Part shown: positions 36,033 through 44,352 of the stretch, in pieces
How positions within the stretch are numbered: the stretch's first letter is position 1
How the letters are laid out: each line of letters begins with the position of its first letter
Assembly (NCBI GenBank): GCA_022822085.1
Contig: JAJECK010000055.1
Span: 1 to 59,967 of the forward strand
DNA length: 59,967 nt
Direction: 5' to 3'
From: Candidatus Poribacteria bacterium
Lineage (GTDB): Bacteria > Poribacteria > WGA-4E > WGA-3G
The notes under the pieces: generated by a model
What the model was told of the DNA's origin: nothing
The model's database searches: none
Seen by the model: only the letters and a program-made list of their open reading frames with translations
Made by a program: the position numbers and the translations under genes

Positions 36033-36878
36033 ATGGATACAAGTTGGCTTGAATACTGTGCTACAGACGAACAACTCAAAATGTTCAACGATAACGGTTA
36101 TCTCGTCGTTGAGGATGCCGTTACGTCTGCCATGGTAGATCAATTAGAGGAAGTAGCAGACCGCATAGATGCAGAAGAACGCGTAAAAACAGAATTGGCA
36201 CCACATAAACTGTTATCAAAGTTTCGCACAGTTGTTGAAGACGACTTACTTTTGGAATTGCTTGATAATAAGAAGGTTTTTCCGCTACTCTGGGACATCT
36301 TAGGCTGGAACATTCAACTCTACATCTCACATCTCATTATGTATCCTCCCGAACCTGCCGATACTCCGCGAGTGAACAAAGCAGCACATTGGCATCAGGA
36401 TGGGGGCAGACCTATCCCTGAAATGGAACGTCCACATCCCCGACTTTCGCTGAAAGTAAGTTACTGGTTAAGTGATGTTACACATCGTGATAACGGTGCA
36501 ATGCGTCTTATACCGGGGAGTCATAAACTTGACAAATTACCACCCAAACCAGATCCCGATAAAGACCCAGAAGGAGCAATTGACCTTCTTGTCAAACGTG
36601 GTACAGCAGTGCTATTTGATAGAAGAATGTGGCATTCACGCGGATGGAATTTTTCAGATATAACAAGGAAAGTCCTGTTTATGGGATATAGTTACCGTTG
36701 GTTGCGTGGATTAGATTACAACCTCATGCCACAAGAACTCCTTGATAAATGTGCTCCGATTCGGCGGCAATTGTTAGGGGATGGTGTGAATATCAAAGGA
36801 TGGTGGCAACCCACAGATGCGGATGTTCCATTGAAAACCTGGATTGCAAAACATCGCGGTGAGAAATATGTAAAGTAG
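36033..36878 (+). CDS. Phytanoyl-CoA dioxygenase (PhyH) family protein
   Basis: 281-residue Fe(II)/2-oxoglutarate oxygenase fold. The metal triad is visible as HWHQDGG (His121, Asp123) and MWHSRGWN (His201); Arg211 region (TRKVLF) may bind 2-oxoglutarate. Other family marks are the GYLVVEDAV start and MRLIPGSHK. The family hydroxylates diverse lipids, alkaloids and natural products, so the substrate cannot be named. Adjacent to the Gfo/Idh/MocA gene; the pairing suggests a small oxidative catabolic unit. Confidence 0.9.
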   Translation: MDTSWLEYCATDEQLKMFNDNGYLVVEDAVTSAMVDQLEEVADRIDAEERVKTELAPHKLLSKFRTVVEDDLLLELLDNKKVFPLLWDILGWNIQLYISHLIMYPPEPADTPRVNKAAHWHQDGGRPIPEMERPHPRLSLKVSYWLSDVTHRDNGAMRLIPGSHKLDKLPPKPDPDKDPEGAIDLLVKRGTAVLFDRRMWHSRGWNFSDITRKVLFMGYSYRWLRGLDYNLMPQELLDKCAPIRRQLLGDGVNIKGWWQPTDADVPLKTWIAKHRGEKYVK

Positions 36879-36906
36879 ATGTGTCTTTCTCATTTCATGA
36901 TCAGAT

Positions 36907-38121
36907 TCAATTAATTTTCCCTACCTCCCATAAACGGACTTTGCCACATTCATCACCACTTGCAAGTGTTCTGCTATCAGGTGCAAATACCAACACAGTA
37001 ATCTCACATATTGAATCTGTATCTATCATAGAAATCAGCTGATGAGTTGCCAAGTCCCAAACGAGGATTTTTCGACTGTCTGAAAACCTTTTACTACCAT
37101 CACTTGCAAGATATTCTCCATCTGGAGAAAATGCCAGTCTTTCCACCTTCCACCCCGGTGTTTTTAGTGTTGATGTCGGCATTTCAGTTTCTATATCCCA
37201 GAGGTGAATTTTACCCGTGGTAATATTAAATGGCTGATACTCACTCCGACTACAACTTCCAAGAATACTGCCATCCTGAGAAAATGCCAATCCACCAATA
37301 GGATAGGTATGTGAGGAAAGAAAAATTGGCACTTTGTTGGGACCAGGTATCATTGCTATTATTCCTATGTTGTTAAATGAATCTGATTCAAGAACAGATT
37401 TTAAGCTGTCTGGTGTAATCCCAACGTTTTCCGCGTTGATAATCCAATTCCATCTGACAATTATGTTGTTTGAGTAATAATATTTATATATAGATTGATT
37501 CGCCAAGGCAACTGTACCGAGTATCGGTTGGATTGAAGCACCTGTGTTGGTATCCCACGCTGTTATCATTCCATTTGCACTCGCACTTACAATAATATCA
37601 CCATCAGGTGAATAATCCAAATAAGTAATCCACGACGGACGTCCTGATAGATATGTCTTCACAAGGTTTGTGCTTGTATCATACAAAATTACGGATTTCT
37701 CATTAGATGTACCACTACTTGCTAATGTTTTACCATCAGGTGAAAACACAAGGGATGTAACCATCCCATCATTTTCTATGAGATTGCCTTGCTGTTTTCC
37801 TGTTCCAATGTCCCACAATACTATCTTTTTATACATGCCCTGAGCAAGGACATCCCCATCAGGTGAAAATGCAAGTGTTGTAACTGACCTATCTGAAACG
37901 GTGAAGGTGGAGAGATGTCTATATTCTTGGGCATTATCGGGGAGTAAAATTGGTGTGGACTCTAACAGAAGGGGTAGAAATATTTTGAATAGGACGAAGA
38001 GAATTAGCACATCACAAGCAGCGATCGAAGTAATAATCCAAATATAATTCCATATCCTCTTTTTTCTCTTATTTCGTATGCGACCAAAGAGATGTTTGCT
38101 GATTCTATGTTTTAAGTTCAT
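36907..38121 (-). CDS. Membrane-anchored WD40-repeat protein
   Basis: 404 residues with a basic N-terminus (KRKKRIWN), one membrane helix (about 29-52) and an extracytoplasmic WD40 propeller. Repeats include TTLAFSPDGDVLAQG, TSLVFSPDGKTLASSG, TYLDYSPDGDIIVSA, GLAFSQDGSILGSC, ERLAFSPDGEYLASD and VLVFAPDSRTLASGD, each followed by a W-D/V-W strand such as VRLWEV. A roughly 80-residue less regular segment in the middle (about 205-285) replaces one blade. A scaffold role is likely. GGAG lies 8 nt before the ATG. Confidence 0.85.
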   Translation of the reverse strand: MNLKHRISKHLFGRIRNKRKKRIWNYIWIITSIAACDVLILFVLFKIFLPLLLESTPILLPDNAQEYRHLSTFTVSDRSVTTLAFSPDGDVLAQGMYKKIVLWDIGTGKQQGNLIENDGMVTSLVFSPDGKTLASSGTSNEKSVILYDTSTNLVKTYLSGRPSWITYLDYSPDGDIIVSASANGMITAWDTNTGASIQPILGTVALANQSIYKYYYSNNIIVRWNWIINAENVGITPDSLKSVLESDSFNNIGIIAMIPGPNKVPIFLSSHTYPIGGLAFSQDGSILGSCSRSEYQPFNITTGKIHLWDIETEMPTSTLKTPGWKVERLAFSPDGEYLASDGSKRFSDSRKILVWDLATHQLISMIDTDSICEITVLVFAPDSRTLASGDECGKVRLWEVGKIN

Positions 38122-38273
38122 CGGTTCATCTCCTTCAATTTGTGGGTAGATTACTGTAATCCACCCACAATTAATCAGTTAAAGTCCTTTGCTTCAATAA
38201 CTTGGAAGTGTTCACAAAGAGAAGAACCTTATCTGCAAATCAAAAGGATTGTTTGGTTTCTATGCAAATGAAC

Positions 38274-39338
38274 TCACAACGTGTCCTCACCATCTGTCAA
38301 CCATGCCAAATCAAATTTCGCAAACGACAGCGTTTCAGAAGCACCGCGCTCACCACGTTCATAAAGACAACATATATTCATATCGGAGTCAATGCAAAGA
38401 TCAGAATACGCTGCGGGACCTTCGTGCAAGACTTTCCCATCATTCCAACTACGGCATTCATCATAACTGATACGAATTGTCATTTTTTCACGTCCCGTAC
38501 TTGCTGGATTAGAGAACAGCACACGATTCTTGTCGTGGGAATTTGCATCTGTATACCGAACCATACTTGCTTGACAAATAGGTTCAATCAAGTCGTCATC
38601 ATATCCGAATTCAGTGAAAGAATCCCCTGCGTCAGAACTCCATGCATAAGCGCGTCGTTTCGGAGCAACATAATTCCGACAGTTGAAATAGAGATCACCA
38701 TTCACCGTTTCAACCACAACTGACTCGTTTGTACCCGGTTGTGCTTCTCCGGCAATACGCCACGACTCACCGTGGTCATCACTAACGATTAGATGTGAAT
38801 ACCCCATCTCAGCATAATTACGGCTTTGTCCAAGAACATGATCACACGGAATCACCATTCTACCGTTTGCTAATTGAATACCGTGACAAGGACCCGTAGC
38901 ATACCATGTCCACGTATCCAATTTTGTATCAGAAGTGATTTCTCTCGGTTCTGCCCAGGTTTCTCCATCGTCTGAACTGGAGGTAACCCATACAGTTCGC
39001 GGTGCTTCTCCAGCAATAATCTTACCTTCACCACCATCCGCATAGTTTTTGCAGAACAGTAACCAGATTGTACCTGTATCTCTGTCAACAACCGGCGCGG
39101 GATTACCGTCTGTATCTGCCCCTGTGGAGACTGCAACTTGTATCGGTTGCCATGTCTCACCGTTGTCAAAGCTCCGCTTCAGAACAATGTCTATATCACC
39201 AGAATCTCCACCACCTTTTCGTCTACCTTCACAAAATGCCAACAATGTGCCTTCATTTGAGGAGACGAGAGCTGGAATACGAAATGTGTTATATCCTTCT
39301 GTTCCCGATGTAAATAGTGCACTTTCTGTTTTATACAT
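38274..39338 (-). CDS. Exo-alpha-sialidase-like (GH33/BNR) protein
   Basis: 354 residues of six-bladed propeller. The FRIP motif with the catalytic-site Arg is present (FRIPALV, about 19-25), then EGRRKGGGDSGDID (Asp candidate) and Asp-box repeats SFDNGETW, SDDGETWAE, SDDHGESW, SSDAGDSF and SYDECRSW. A Glu/Tyr pair near the C-terminus (YSDLCIDSD, CCLYERG) fits the nucleophile region. No signal peptide is visible from the chosen ATG. Sialidase or a related glycosidase is the best guess. It is next to the LamG protein at 39399, which is exported. Confidence 0.82.
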   Translation of the reverse strand: MYKTESALFTSGTEGYNTFRIPALVSSNEGTLLAFCEGRRKGGGDSGDIDIVLKRSFDNGETWQPIQVAVSTGADTDGNPAPVVDRDTGTIWLLFCKNYADGGEGKIIAGEAPRTVWVTSSSDDGETWAEPREITSDTKLDTWTWYATGPCHGIQLANGRMVIPCDHVLGQSRNYAEMGYSHLIVSDDHGESWRIAGEAQPGTNESVVVETVNGDLYFNCRNYVAPKRRAYAWSSDAGDSFTEFGYDDDLIEPICQASMVRYTDANSHDKNRVLFSNPASTGREKMTIRISYDECRSWNDGKVLHEGPAAYSDLCIDSDMNICCLYERGERGASETLSFAKFDLAWLTDGEDTL

Positions 39339-39398
39339 CTATAACCCTCATTCTATTCTATAAAATGAGTGGAACCGTAGTTCCACCCGGACAGTTGT

Positions 39399-40121
39399 TC
39401 AATTTACGGCTTTCAACTTTCCCCATGTCGTTGCCAATTTTCCAGATGGTTTCACAGGTGCTGGGTCATCAAGCATCAATTCACCAGCTTCTTTTTGGTG
39501 ATCTGATATCCGAAGTCCATCAACAACACAATTCGTTGGGAATTTGGGATCCGGTGGCGATGCGTTATTGATTTCAAATGTTTCTGCAAATACAGTGGGT
39601 CCCCTATCTGTTGGGTTTTCTGCGGCAAGTTCACCATCCAAAAACAGTTTTAACCCATCCGGTCCCCATGTGCCTGCCATGTGGTGATGTTCCCCTTTTT
39701 TCCACCCCAGTGCACCACTGTCGGCGTTAAACCAACTATTTGCACTTTTCACTCGCATCCGTGCAATGCCATTTTTATCAAACTGCAGAAAAACTGCATC
39801 TGAACCTCGTTTGTAGGTCATAAACAAAAATAGTTCACCTTTAATTTCTACAGCATTAAGCCCCATTGTTACCCATAATTCAACGGTCCCCGCTTCTAAG
39901 TTGACAAACCTATCCTCAACTGGAAAGTGAATGACATCACCAGCTTGTTCGCTTATGAAACCGTTTCCAAATTTACCGGGAACAAAACTACCACCATCAA
40001 CTTTACCTCCCTCTTTTTCAACATCTGCCTGACTTTCAAGTGCAGAAAAGAAGGTCTCTTCAGCTGAGGCAAGCGTGTAACACAGCAACATTATTGAAAT
40101 TATACACAAAGTTCTCATCAT
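39399..40121 (-). CDS. Secreted LamG-like protein with LATTWG C-terminal tail
   Basis: 240 residues with a signal peptide (ending at LASAEE). A concanavalin-like jelly roll spans about 20-215, with HFPVEDRFVNLEAGTVELWV, KKGEHHHMAGTWGPDGLKLFLDGELAAE and CVVDGLRISDHQKE. After a Pro-rich linker (DDPAPVKPSG) the protein ends KLATTWGKLKAVN. That tail matches the proteins at 17757 and 52330 although the rest differs substantially. AAAGGAG precedes two adjacent ATGs (40121 and 40118). It lies 60 nt upstream of the sialidase-like gene on the same strand, so they may be co-transcribed. Confidence 0.82.
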   Translation of the reverse strand: MMRTLCIISIMLLCYTLASAEETFFSALESQADVEKEGGKVDGGSFVPGKFGNGFISEQAGDVIHFPVEDRFVNLEAGTVELWVTMGLNAVEIKGELFLFMTYKRGSDAVFLQFDKNGIARMRVKSANSWFNADSGALGWKKGEHHHMAGTWGPDGLKLFLDGELAAENPTDRGPTVFAETFEINNASPPDPKFPTNCVVDGLRISDHQKEAGELMLDDPAPVKPSGKLATTWGKLKAVN

Positions 40122-40225
40122 TATTCTCCTTTTCGTTATATTTACGAGTTGTGCTAAATTACTGAATGTAAAACATTGTTTTACATAATTATTATCTTAA
40201 ATCATTTTTTTCAGGGTATAATATT

Positions 40226-40310
40226 TCTTTAGTCCCGTAGGGACGATATGTTTATAGAAAAACTTCATACACTCACTTTAGTCCCGTAGGGACGATATGT
40301 TTATGGTAAC
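40226..40310. repeat. Two copies of the AGTCCCGTAGGGACGATATG repeat
   Basis: Two nearly identical direct copies, 49 bp apart (core at 40231 and 40280), each continuing TTTATAG or TTTATGG. Matches the family at 611-773 and 47121-47180. The spacing of about 50 bp also occurs at 611/661. A fragment with TAACAGTTTGTGCTA at about 40375-40390 recurs at 59809-59824. Confidence 0.75.
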
Positions 40311-40405
40311 GTAAACTCGGTATAAGCATACCTTGTAACTCAAACTGTTTATTTGTGTTCTGCTGATACACAACTAACAGTTTGTGCTATAAAGTGCGAT
40401 TGAGT

Positions 40406-41893
40406 TTACTCAGTTGACATAACACAATTATTCTCAAAAATAGGACACAGATCACAAAGTTGATCAATACAATAGTTCTTATAAAGTCTAATTATTCCTT
40501 GTTGAATCTGGGCAGTAGGTTTTATTATACGCATAGGTTGTGCATCACTGAATACCTGTTTTCCTACCTGACGAATGATGCTATTATCCTGCATTTTAGT
40601 ATAATCGTTGTACAATGTCAAAATTGCATCCTGTAACTTTTTACTCTCTGACTCCACTGCCCATATATACGCCACAGGCAGGATTTTATTGATTAAAATG
40701 TCCAAAGCTCTATTTTGACCAATGAGTTTAGCATTGTTGGTTCCACCCCTACCGAAATTTGAATGTGTTTCCCAGTATCCAGTCGATTCAAGTATCAACA
40801 GATTGAGAAGTTTGTTTCTGATACCACGCAATGTAACGGATGTATCCGCATTTGCAGCCATTTCACAGGTTGGGAGAAAATACATCATCAGGCTACCCTT
40901 GCAGTGAAAAATCAACTGACTCATTGCTACAATGCGTCTGACAGGATGATTGTTGGGTCTAATCCTACCAAAACGCCATTTTGATTCAACCATACGTTCA
41001 ACATTTTTTGCGTTATCTGAAACTTCCCACAATTTTTCTAATGCAACAATATACGGATTTTCTGTTTCGCTAACGGGTAAAGGTTTTTCTAATTGCGATG
41101 GTAATAGACCAGCAACCCCAAAAAGAATAGCTTGGACCTCATGTTCAGATTTATAATCAAAAACTGGAAATGGTACACACTGTGCTAACTCACGCAAAGG
41201 TTTGCTATTTTGCGAATAGCCCAATGCTTCCATTATCCCTTCATATAGAATCTGCTCAAAATTAAGGCGAGTTCGCAAAAGTCTAACAGCATCCGCTTTC
41301 TCTAAAAATCGTTCTGTTCCTAAAGTCTCAAACACATTTTTCAGATTATCAATATTCAGTCGGTTTCCAGCAACTCTACAGAAATTGGATGGATCTTCCT
41401 CTGCTTGTGTAGTTTCGTCATATAGGTCTCCAATAGGAGCATCGATCCATTTGAGCAGTTCCAAAGTTGAGATCCGTTTCCCATTCTGTAGACGCGTGCG
41501 AAGGTTGAAGTCGTCGCCATATAGCACAACATGCAGAATCACTCGGTTATATCGTGAATTGAGGTGATGCTTATGGGCATACCATTCTGATGATTTAACA
41601 TGTATTTCAACATCTCCGACAAGTAGTTTTCCATTAATTTCTATTTCAGCATGCATAAAGTCGGGACCTTCCTCCCGATTCCACACACCTGGTTTTAGCA
41701 CACGAATATCTTTGCCGTCTATTGAGATTAGATTCGCATGAAAAAACCGTTGTCCATTCCACAATTTCTGGACGAAATCTTCATCTATCTTATCAAAATC
41801 AGGTTCGTAAACCTTATCTACTTCTCTAAACTCCTTATCGGAAAATTCTTTTGAAAACATGTCTGTTTTGTAATCATGATTAGTTTCCTTCAT
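40406..41893 (-). CDS. DUF2851 family protein
   Basis: 495 residues. Conserved text of the DUF2851 family is easy to see: EEGPDFMHAEIEINGKLLVGDVEIHVKSSEW (about 75-105, quoted by key residues Glu-Gly-Pro-Asp-Phe and Gly-Asp-Val-Glu-Ile-His), HHLNSRYNRVILHVV, and a C-terminal Cys set (YCIDQLCDLCPIFENNC) that may bind an Fe-S cluster or zinc. The E-x-H and D residues resemble a nuclease-like core, but no function is established. It is followed 26 nt before by thiE on the same strand. Confidence 0.85.
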   Translation of the reverse strand: MKETNHDYKTDMFSKEFSDKEFREVDKVYEPDFDKIDEDFVQKLWNGQRFFHANLISIDGKDIRVLKPGVWNREEGPDFMHAEIEINGKLLVGDVEIHVKSSEWYAHKHHLNSRYNRVILHVVLYGDDFNLRTRLQNGKRISTLELLKWIDAPIGDLYDETTQAEEDPSNFCRVAGNRLNIDNLKNVFETLGTERFLEKADAVRLLRTRLNFEQILYEGIMEALGYSQNSKPLRELAQCVPFPVFDYKSEHEVQAILFGVAGLLPSQLEKPLPVSETENPYIVALEKLWEVSDNAKNVERMVESKWRFGRIRPNNHPVRRIVAMSQLIFHCKGSLMMYFLPTCEMAANADTSVTLRGIRNKLLNLLILESTGYWETHSNFGRGGTNNAKLIGQNRALDILINKILPVAYIWAVESESKKLQDAILTLYNDYTKMQDNSIIRQVGKQVFSDAQPMRIIKPTAQIQQGIIRLYKNYCIDQLCDLCPIFENNCVMSTE

Positions 41894-41919
41894 GTGTATT
41901 GTATACTCCGGTTGCTATT

Positions 41920-42555
41920 TTATGTCTGTTTTGCATGCATTATCTCTTGTATAAAATCCCGTGTTGCTTTGACAGGATCTTGCTGTCCACATACTGCAGA
42001 AATTACTGCGATCCCATAAGCACCTGCACGAATCACATCTGCAGCAGTTTGTAAAGTTATTCCTCCTATAGCAATTACGGGACACGTAGCTAACTCACAC
42101 ATCCTTTGTAATCGTTCTAAACCTTTTGGTGTTTCTGCATTCAATTTTGAGGATGTTTTATAAATGGGCCCATATCCGATATAGTCCGCGCCCTGTGAAA
42201 TAGCTTCAAGTATCTTATCTTCTGTACGGGCAGAAGCACCTATTATAGTTTTTGAAGATAAAAATTTTCTGCCAATGTCGACCGACATATCATCTTGTCC
42301 AAAATGTGTCCCCCTTGCTCCTACTGCCAGTGCTATGTCTGCTCTATCGTTCACAATCAAAGGCACATTGTTTATATTACAGATTTCCTGCATCTGCAGT
42401 GCAATCTCCACCAATTCGCGTGTCGTTCCATTTTTCTGCCGAAATTGGATAGTGTCTGCCCCCCCTTGGATTGCAAGCTCAGCCAGTTGCACGTGGGTAA
42501 ATCGTGTCTGTATTGTTGTGTCCGTGATAACGTGCAAAACTCCGATTTTTTTCAT
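41920..42555 (-). CDS. thiE: Thiamine-phosphate synthase
   Basis: 211-residue TIM barrel that joins HMP-PP and the thiazole phosphate to make thiamine phosphate. Motifs: GGADTIQFRQKNGTTRELV, VNDRADIALAVGARGTHFGQDD, GASARTEDKI, DYIGYGPIYKTSSK and VIAIGGITLQTA. Some TenI proteins look similar, but the intact QxRxK and NDR boxes favour ThiE. Other thi genes are not in the window. It precedes the DUF2851 gene by 26 nt on the same strand. Confidence 0.9.
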   Translation of the reverse strand: MKKIGVLHVITDTTIQTRFTHVQLAELAIQGGADTIQFRQKNGTTRELVEIALQMQEICNINNVPLIVNDRADIALAVGARGTHFGQDDMSVDIGRKFLSSKTIIGASARTEDKILEAISQGADYIGYGPIYKTSSKLNAETPKGLERLQRMCELATCPVIAIGGITLQTAADVIRAGAYGIAVISAVCGQQDPVKATRDFIQEIMHAKQT

Positions 42556-42667
42556 GTTGGCATTCTATTAAAAATATGATATGTTAATGGGAATGTCCAT
42601 CTCAGGGCAATGACTATATCAGAATTACAATTGCTCTAATTAGTATAACACATAAAGGAGATTATTT

Positions 42668-43303
42668 GTGAGTAATTTATTGTTTGAATCTGGGGATAAA
42701 GTACTTTTCATTGGGGATAGCATCACCGATTGTGGCAGGCGCGGTGACCATGCACCTTATGGACACGGATATGTCCGTAAAATTACCGAATTGATCACTG
42801 CTAAATATCCTGAACGCGATATAACCTATGTCAATAAAGGTATTGGTGGGGACATTGTTGAAGGACTTGAAAATCGGTGGGATACAGATGTGATTGATGA
42901 AAAACCGAATTGGCTATCTGTGAAAATTGGTATCAATAATGCAAGTCGTCAACTCAATCAAAACGTCTCAAATGAAGATTATTTACCAGAATGGGAAGAG
43001 TGCTATCGACGTATTCTGACTCGTGTGAAAAATGAGTTGGACACACCACTATTCCTGTTTGAGATATTCTATATTGAAGAGGATGTTGAAAACCCGCGTC
43101 CATTAGCAGTTGATGAATACAACGCTTGTATTCATAGACTTGCAAAAGAATTTAATGCACGACTAATACGGACAAATGAGGCATTTGATCGTGCAGTTGC
43201 AGCGCGTCCCGGTGCATTATGGACAACACAAGACGGTGTCCATCCCAATGCTGAAGGACATACCTTGATGGCGTTAGAGTTCCTCAAACACGCAGATTGG
43301 TAA
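42668..43303 (+). CDS. SGNH/GDSL-family hydrolase
   Basis: 211 residues, GTG start with AAAGGAG 7 nt upstream. Block I FIGDSITDCGRR carries the nucleophile Ser; block II is NKGIGGDIVEG; block III is KIGINNASR (Asn); block V DGVHPNAEGH supplies the Asp-His pair. All four SGNH residues are present, so it should be an active esterase, probably on acyl groups of carbohydrates (rhamnogalacturonan acetylesterase-like), with the substrate not proven. It has no signal peptide. Confidence 0.9.
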   Translation: MSNLLFESGDKVLFIGDSITDCGRRGDHAPYGHGYVRKITELITAKYPERDITYVNKGIGGDIVEGLENRWDTDVIDEKPNWLSVKIGINNASRQLNQNVSNEDYLPEWEECYRRILTRVKNELDTPLFLFEIFYIEEDVENPRPLAVDEYNACIHRLAKEFNARLIRTNEAFDRAVAARPGALWTTQDGVHPNAEGHTLMALEFLKHADW

Positions 43304-43305
43304 TC

Positions 43306-43368
43306 ATACAAACTTCAGCTAAGTAAGGTTTCCTATCCTATGCAGAATACCATACACGTATTCTGCAT
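43306..43368. repeat. Repeat and hairpin downstream of the SGNH gene
   Basis: The segment from 43306 (ATACAAACTTCAG, then GTAAGGTTTCC) resembles 58699-58726 downstream of polA. It is followed by a perfect 11-bp hairpin, ATGCAGAATAC (43340-43350) and its complement (43358-43368), that could serve as terminator, though without a strong T tail. Confidence 0.5.
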
Positions 43369-43552
43369 TATACCTCAATCTAACTCATATATCGTTGACA
43401 CATTGTAGGCGAGGACTCCAGGAGTGTCTAAAGTCATTCATACCGTGAATTGGTACCCACTCCAATATTATAGGGAATGGACGTTGATTAGGTAGGACGA
43501 AAAATATCAACATTTATACTAAAATTGAGACACCAAACTTCATAATTAGGAA

Positions 43553-44047
43553 TCATTCAGTCTCAAGATGTCTCTTGACATTCTCTTTCCCAAATGCCCA
43601 TATTTCCCCACCTAATTCCAACATATAAGATGCAAATAGCGAATTATCAATTTGATTAGCAACAGATTCACTAATGTGCGGATACAGTATGTGTAGGATA
43701 ATGGACAATATGATAATGCTGGATGCAACACCAATACATAAACCGATTAGACTGTTCAACCACCCCAAAATGCCCTCCTCAAATAATCTGTGAATCCGAC
43801 CAAAAATAAGGTCAACAATTATAGATGTGATTAGGATTAGTGCTACAATACTTACCCATTTGGCGACATCTTCCTGTGGAATAACTTTTTCCACAAGATA
43901 AGCAAGTTCCTGCCAACCTTGACTGGCAACAACAACACCTGCCCCTATAGCAAAAACTCCCCAAATACTACGGGTAAATCCTGCTCTGTAGCAACTAAAA
44001 CCTGCTAATCCAACGAGGATGAGGATAATAATATCAATTATAGACAT
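43553..44047 (-). CDS. CvpA family membrane protein
   Basis: 164 residues with four hydrophobic segments: IIILILVGLAGFSCYRAGF near the N-terminus, GVFAIGAGVVVASQGW, WVSIVALILITSIIVDLIF and LIGLCIGVASSIIILSIIL. RGFTRSIWG-like residues and GWLNSLIG match the CvpA/YwsA signature. CvpA proteins affect colicin V production, envelope stress or bile-salt resistance, without a defined mechanism. Beside the MITE at 44088. Confidence 0.8.
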   Translation of the reverse strand: MSIIDIIILILVGLAGFSCYRAGFTRSIWGVFAIGAGVVVASQGWQELAYLVEKVIPQEDVAKWVSIVALILITSIIVDLIFGRIHRLFEEGILGWLNSLIGLCIGVASSIIILSIILHILYPHISESVANQIDNSLFASYMLELGGEIWAFGKENVKRHLETE

Positions 44048-44087
44048 AGGAAGGAAGTAATTTGAAAATGTGAACGATTTTATTTAG

Positions 44088-44275
44088 ACAGGACTTACGC
44101 ATTCCCCCTTGATAAGGGGGTTAGGGGGGTAAATGATGCGATATTTCAGTGTTTTTAGTCTTTTTACCCCCCTAAATCCCCCTTATCAAGGGGACTTTAA
44201 GAGAATTTTTAGTCTTTTTACCCCCCTAAATCCCCCTTATCAAGGGGACTTTAAGAGAAAATGCGTAAGTCCTGT
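44088..44275. mobile_element. Small non-coding element with 16-bp terminal inverted repeats and internal 54-bp tandem duplication
   Basis: Perfect 16-bp terminal inverted repeats, ACAGGACTTACGCATT (44088-44103) and its complement (44260-44275). Both sides are flanked by TAG, a possible 3-bp target duplication. Inside lie two 54-bp direct units (44152-44205, 44206-44259) with alternating C-rich and G-rich runs (CCCCCTTATCAAGGGG). No coding capacity. An end-like match (TGCGTAAGTCCTG) is near 855-867. Confidence 0.75.
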
Positions 44276-44352
44276 TAGATGTATTTGATGCAGGTATTCT
44301 AAAATGGATGTAAAAAGTTGAGAATATATATTCTGAGATTGAAAGAGACTTG

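Noticed and set aside
38202-38723. Plus-strand 173-codon frame
   Set aside because: It lies antisense to the sialidase-like gene, which has clear FRIP and Asp-box motifs.
40226-40310. Possible CRISPR array (two 30-bp repeats with about 20-bp spacer)
   Set aside because: Only two copies at each place, degenerate, in both orientations across the window, with no cas genes. It fits a dispersed palindromic repeat better.
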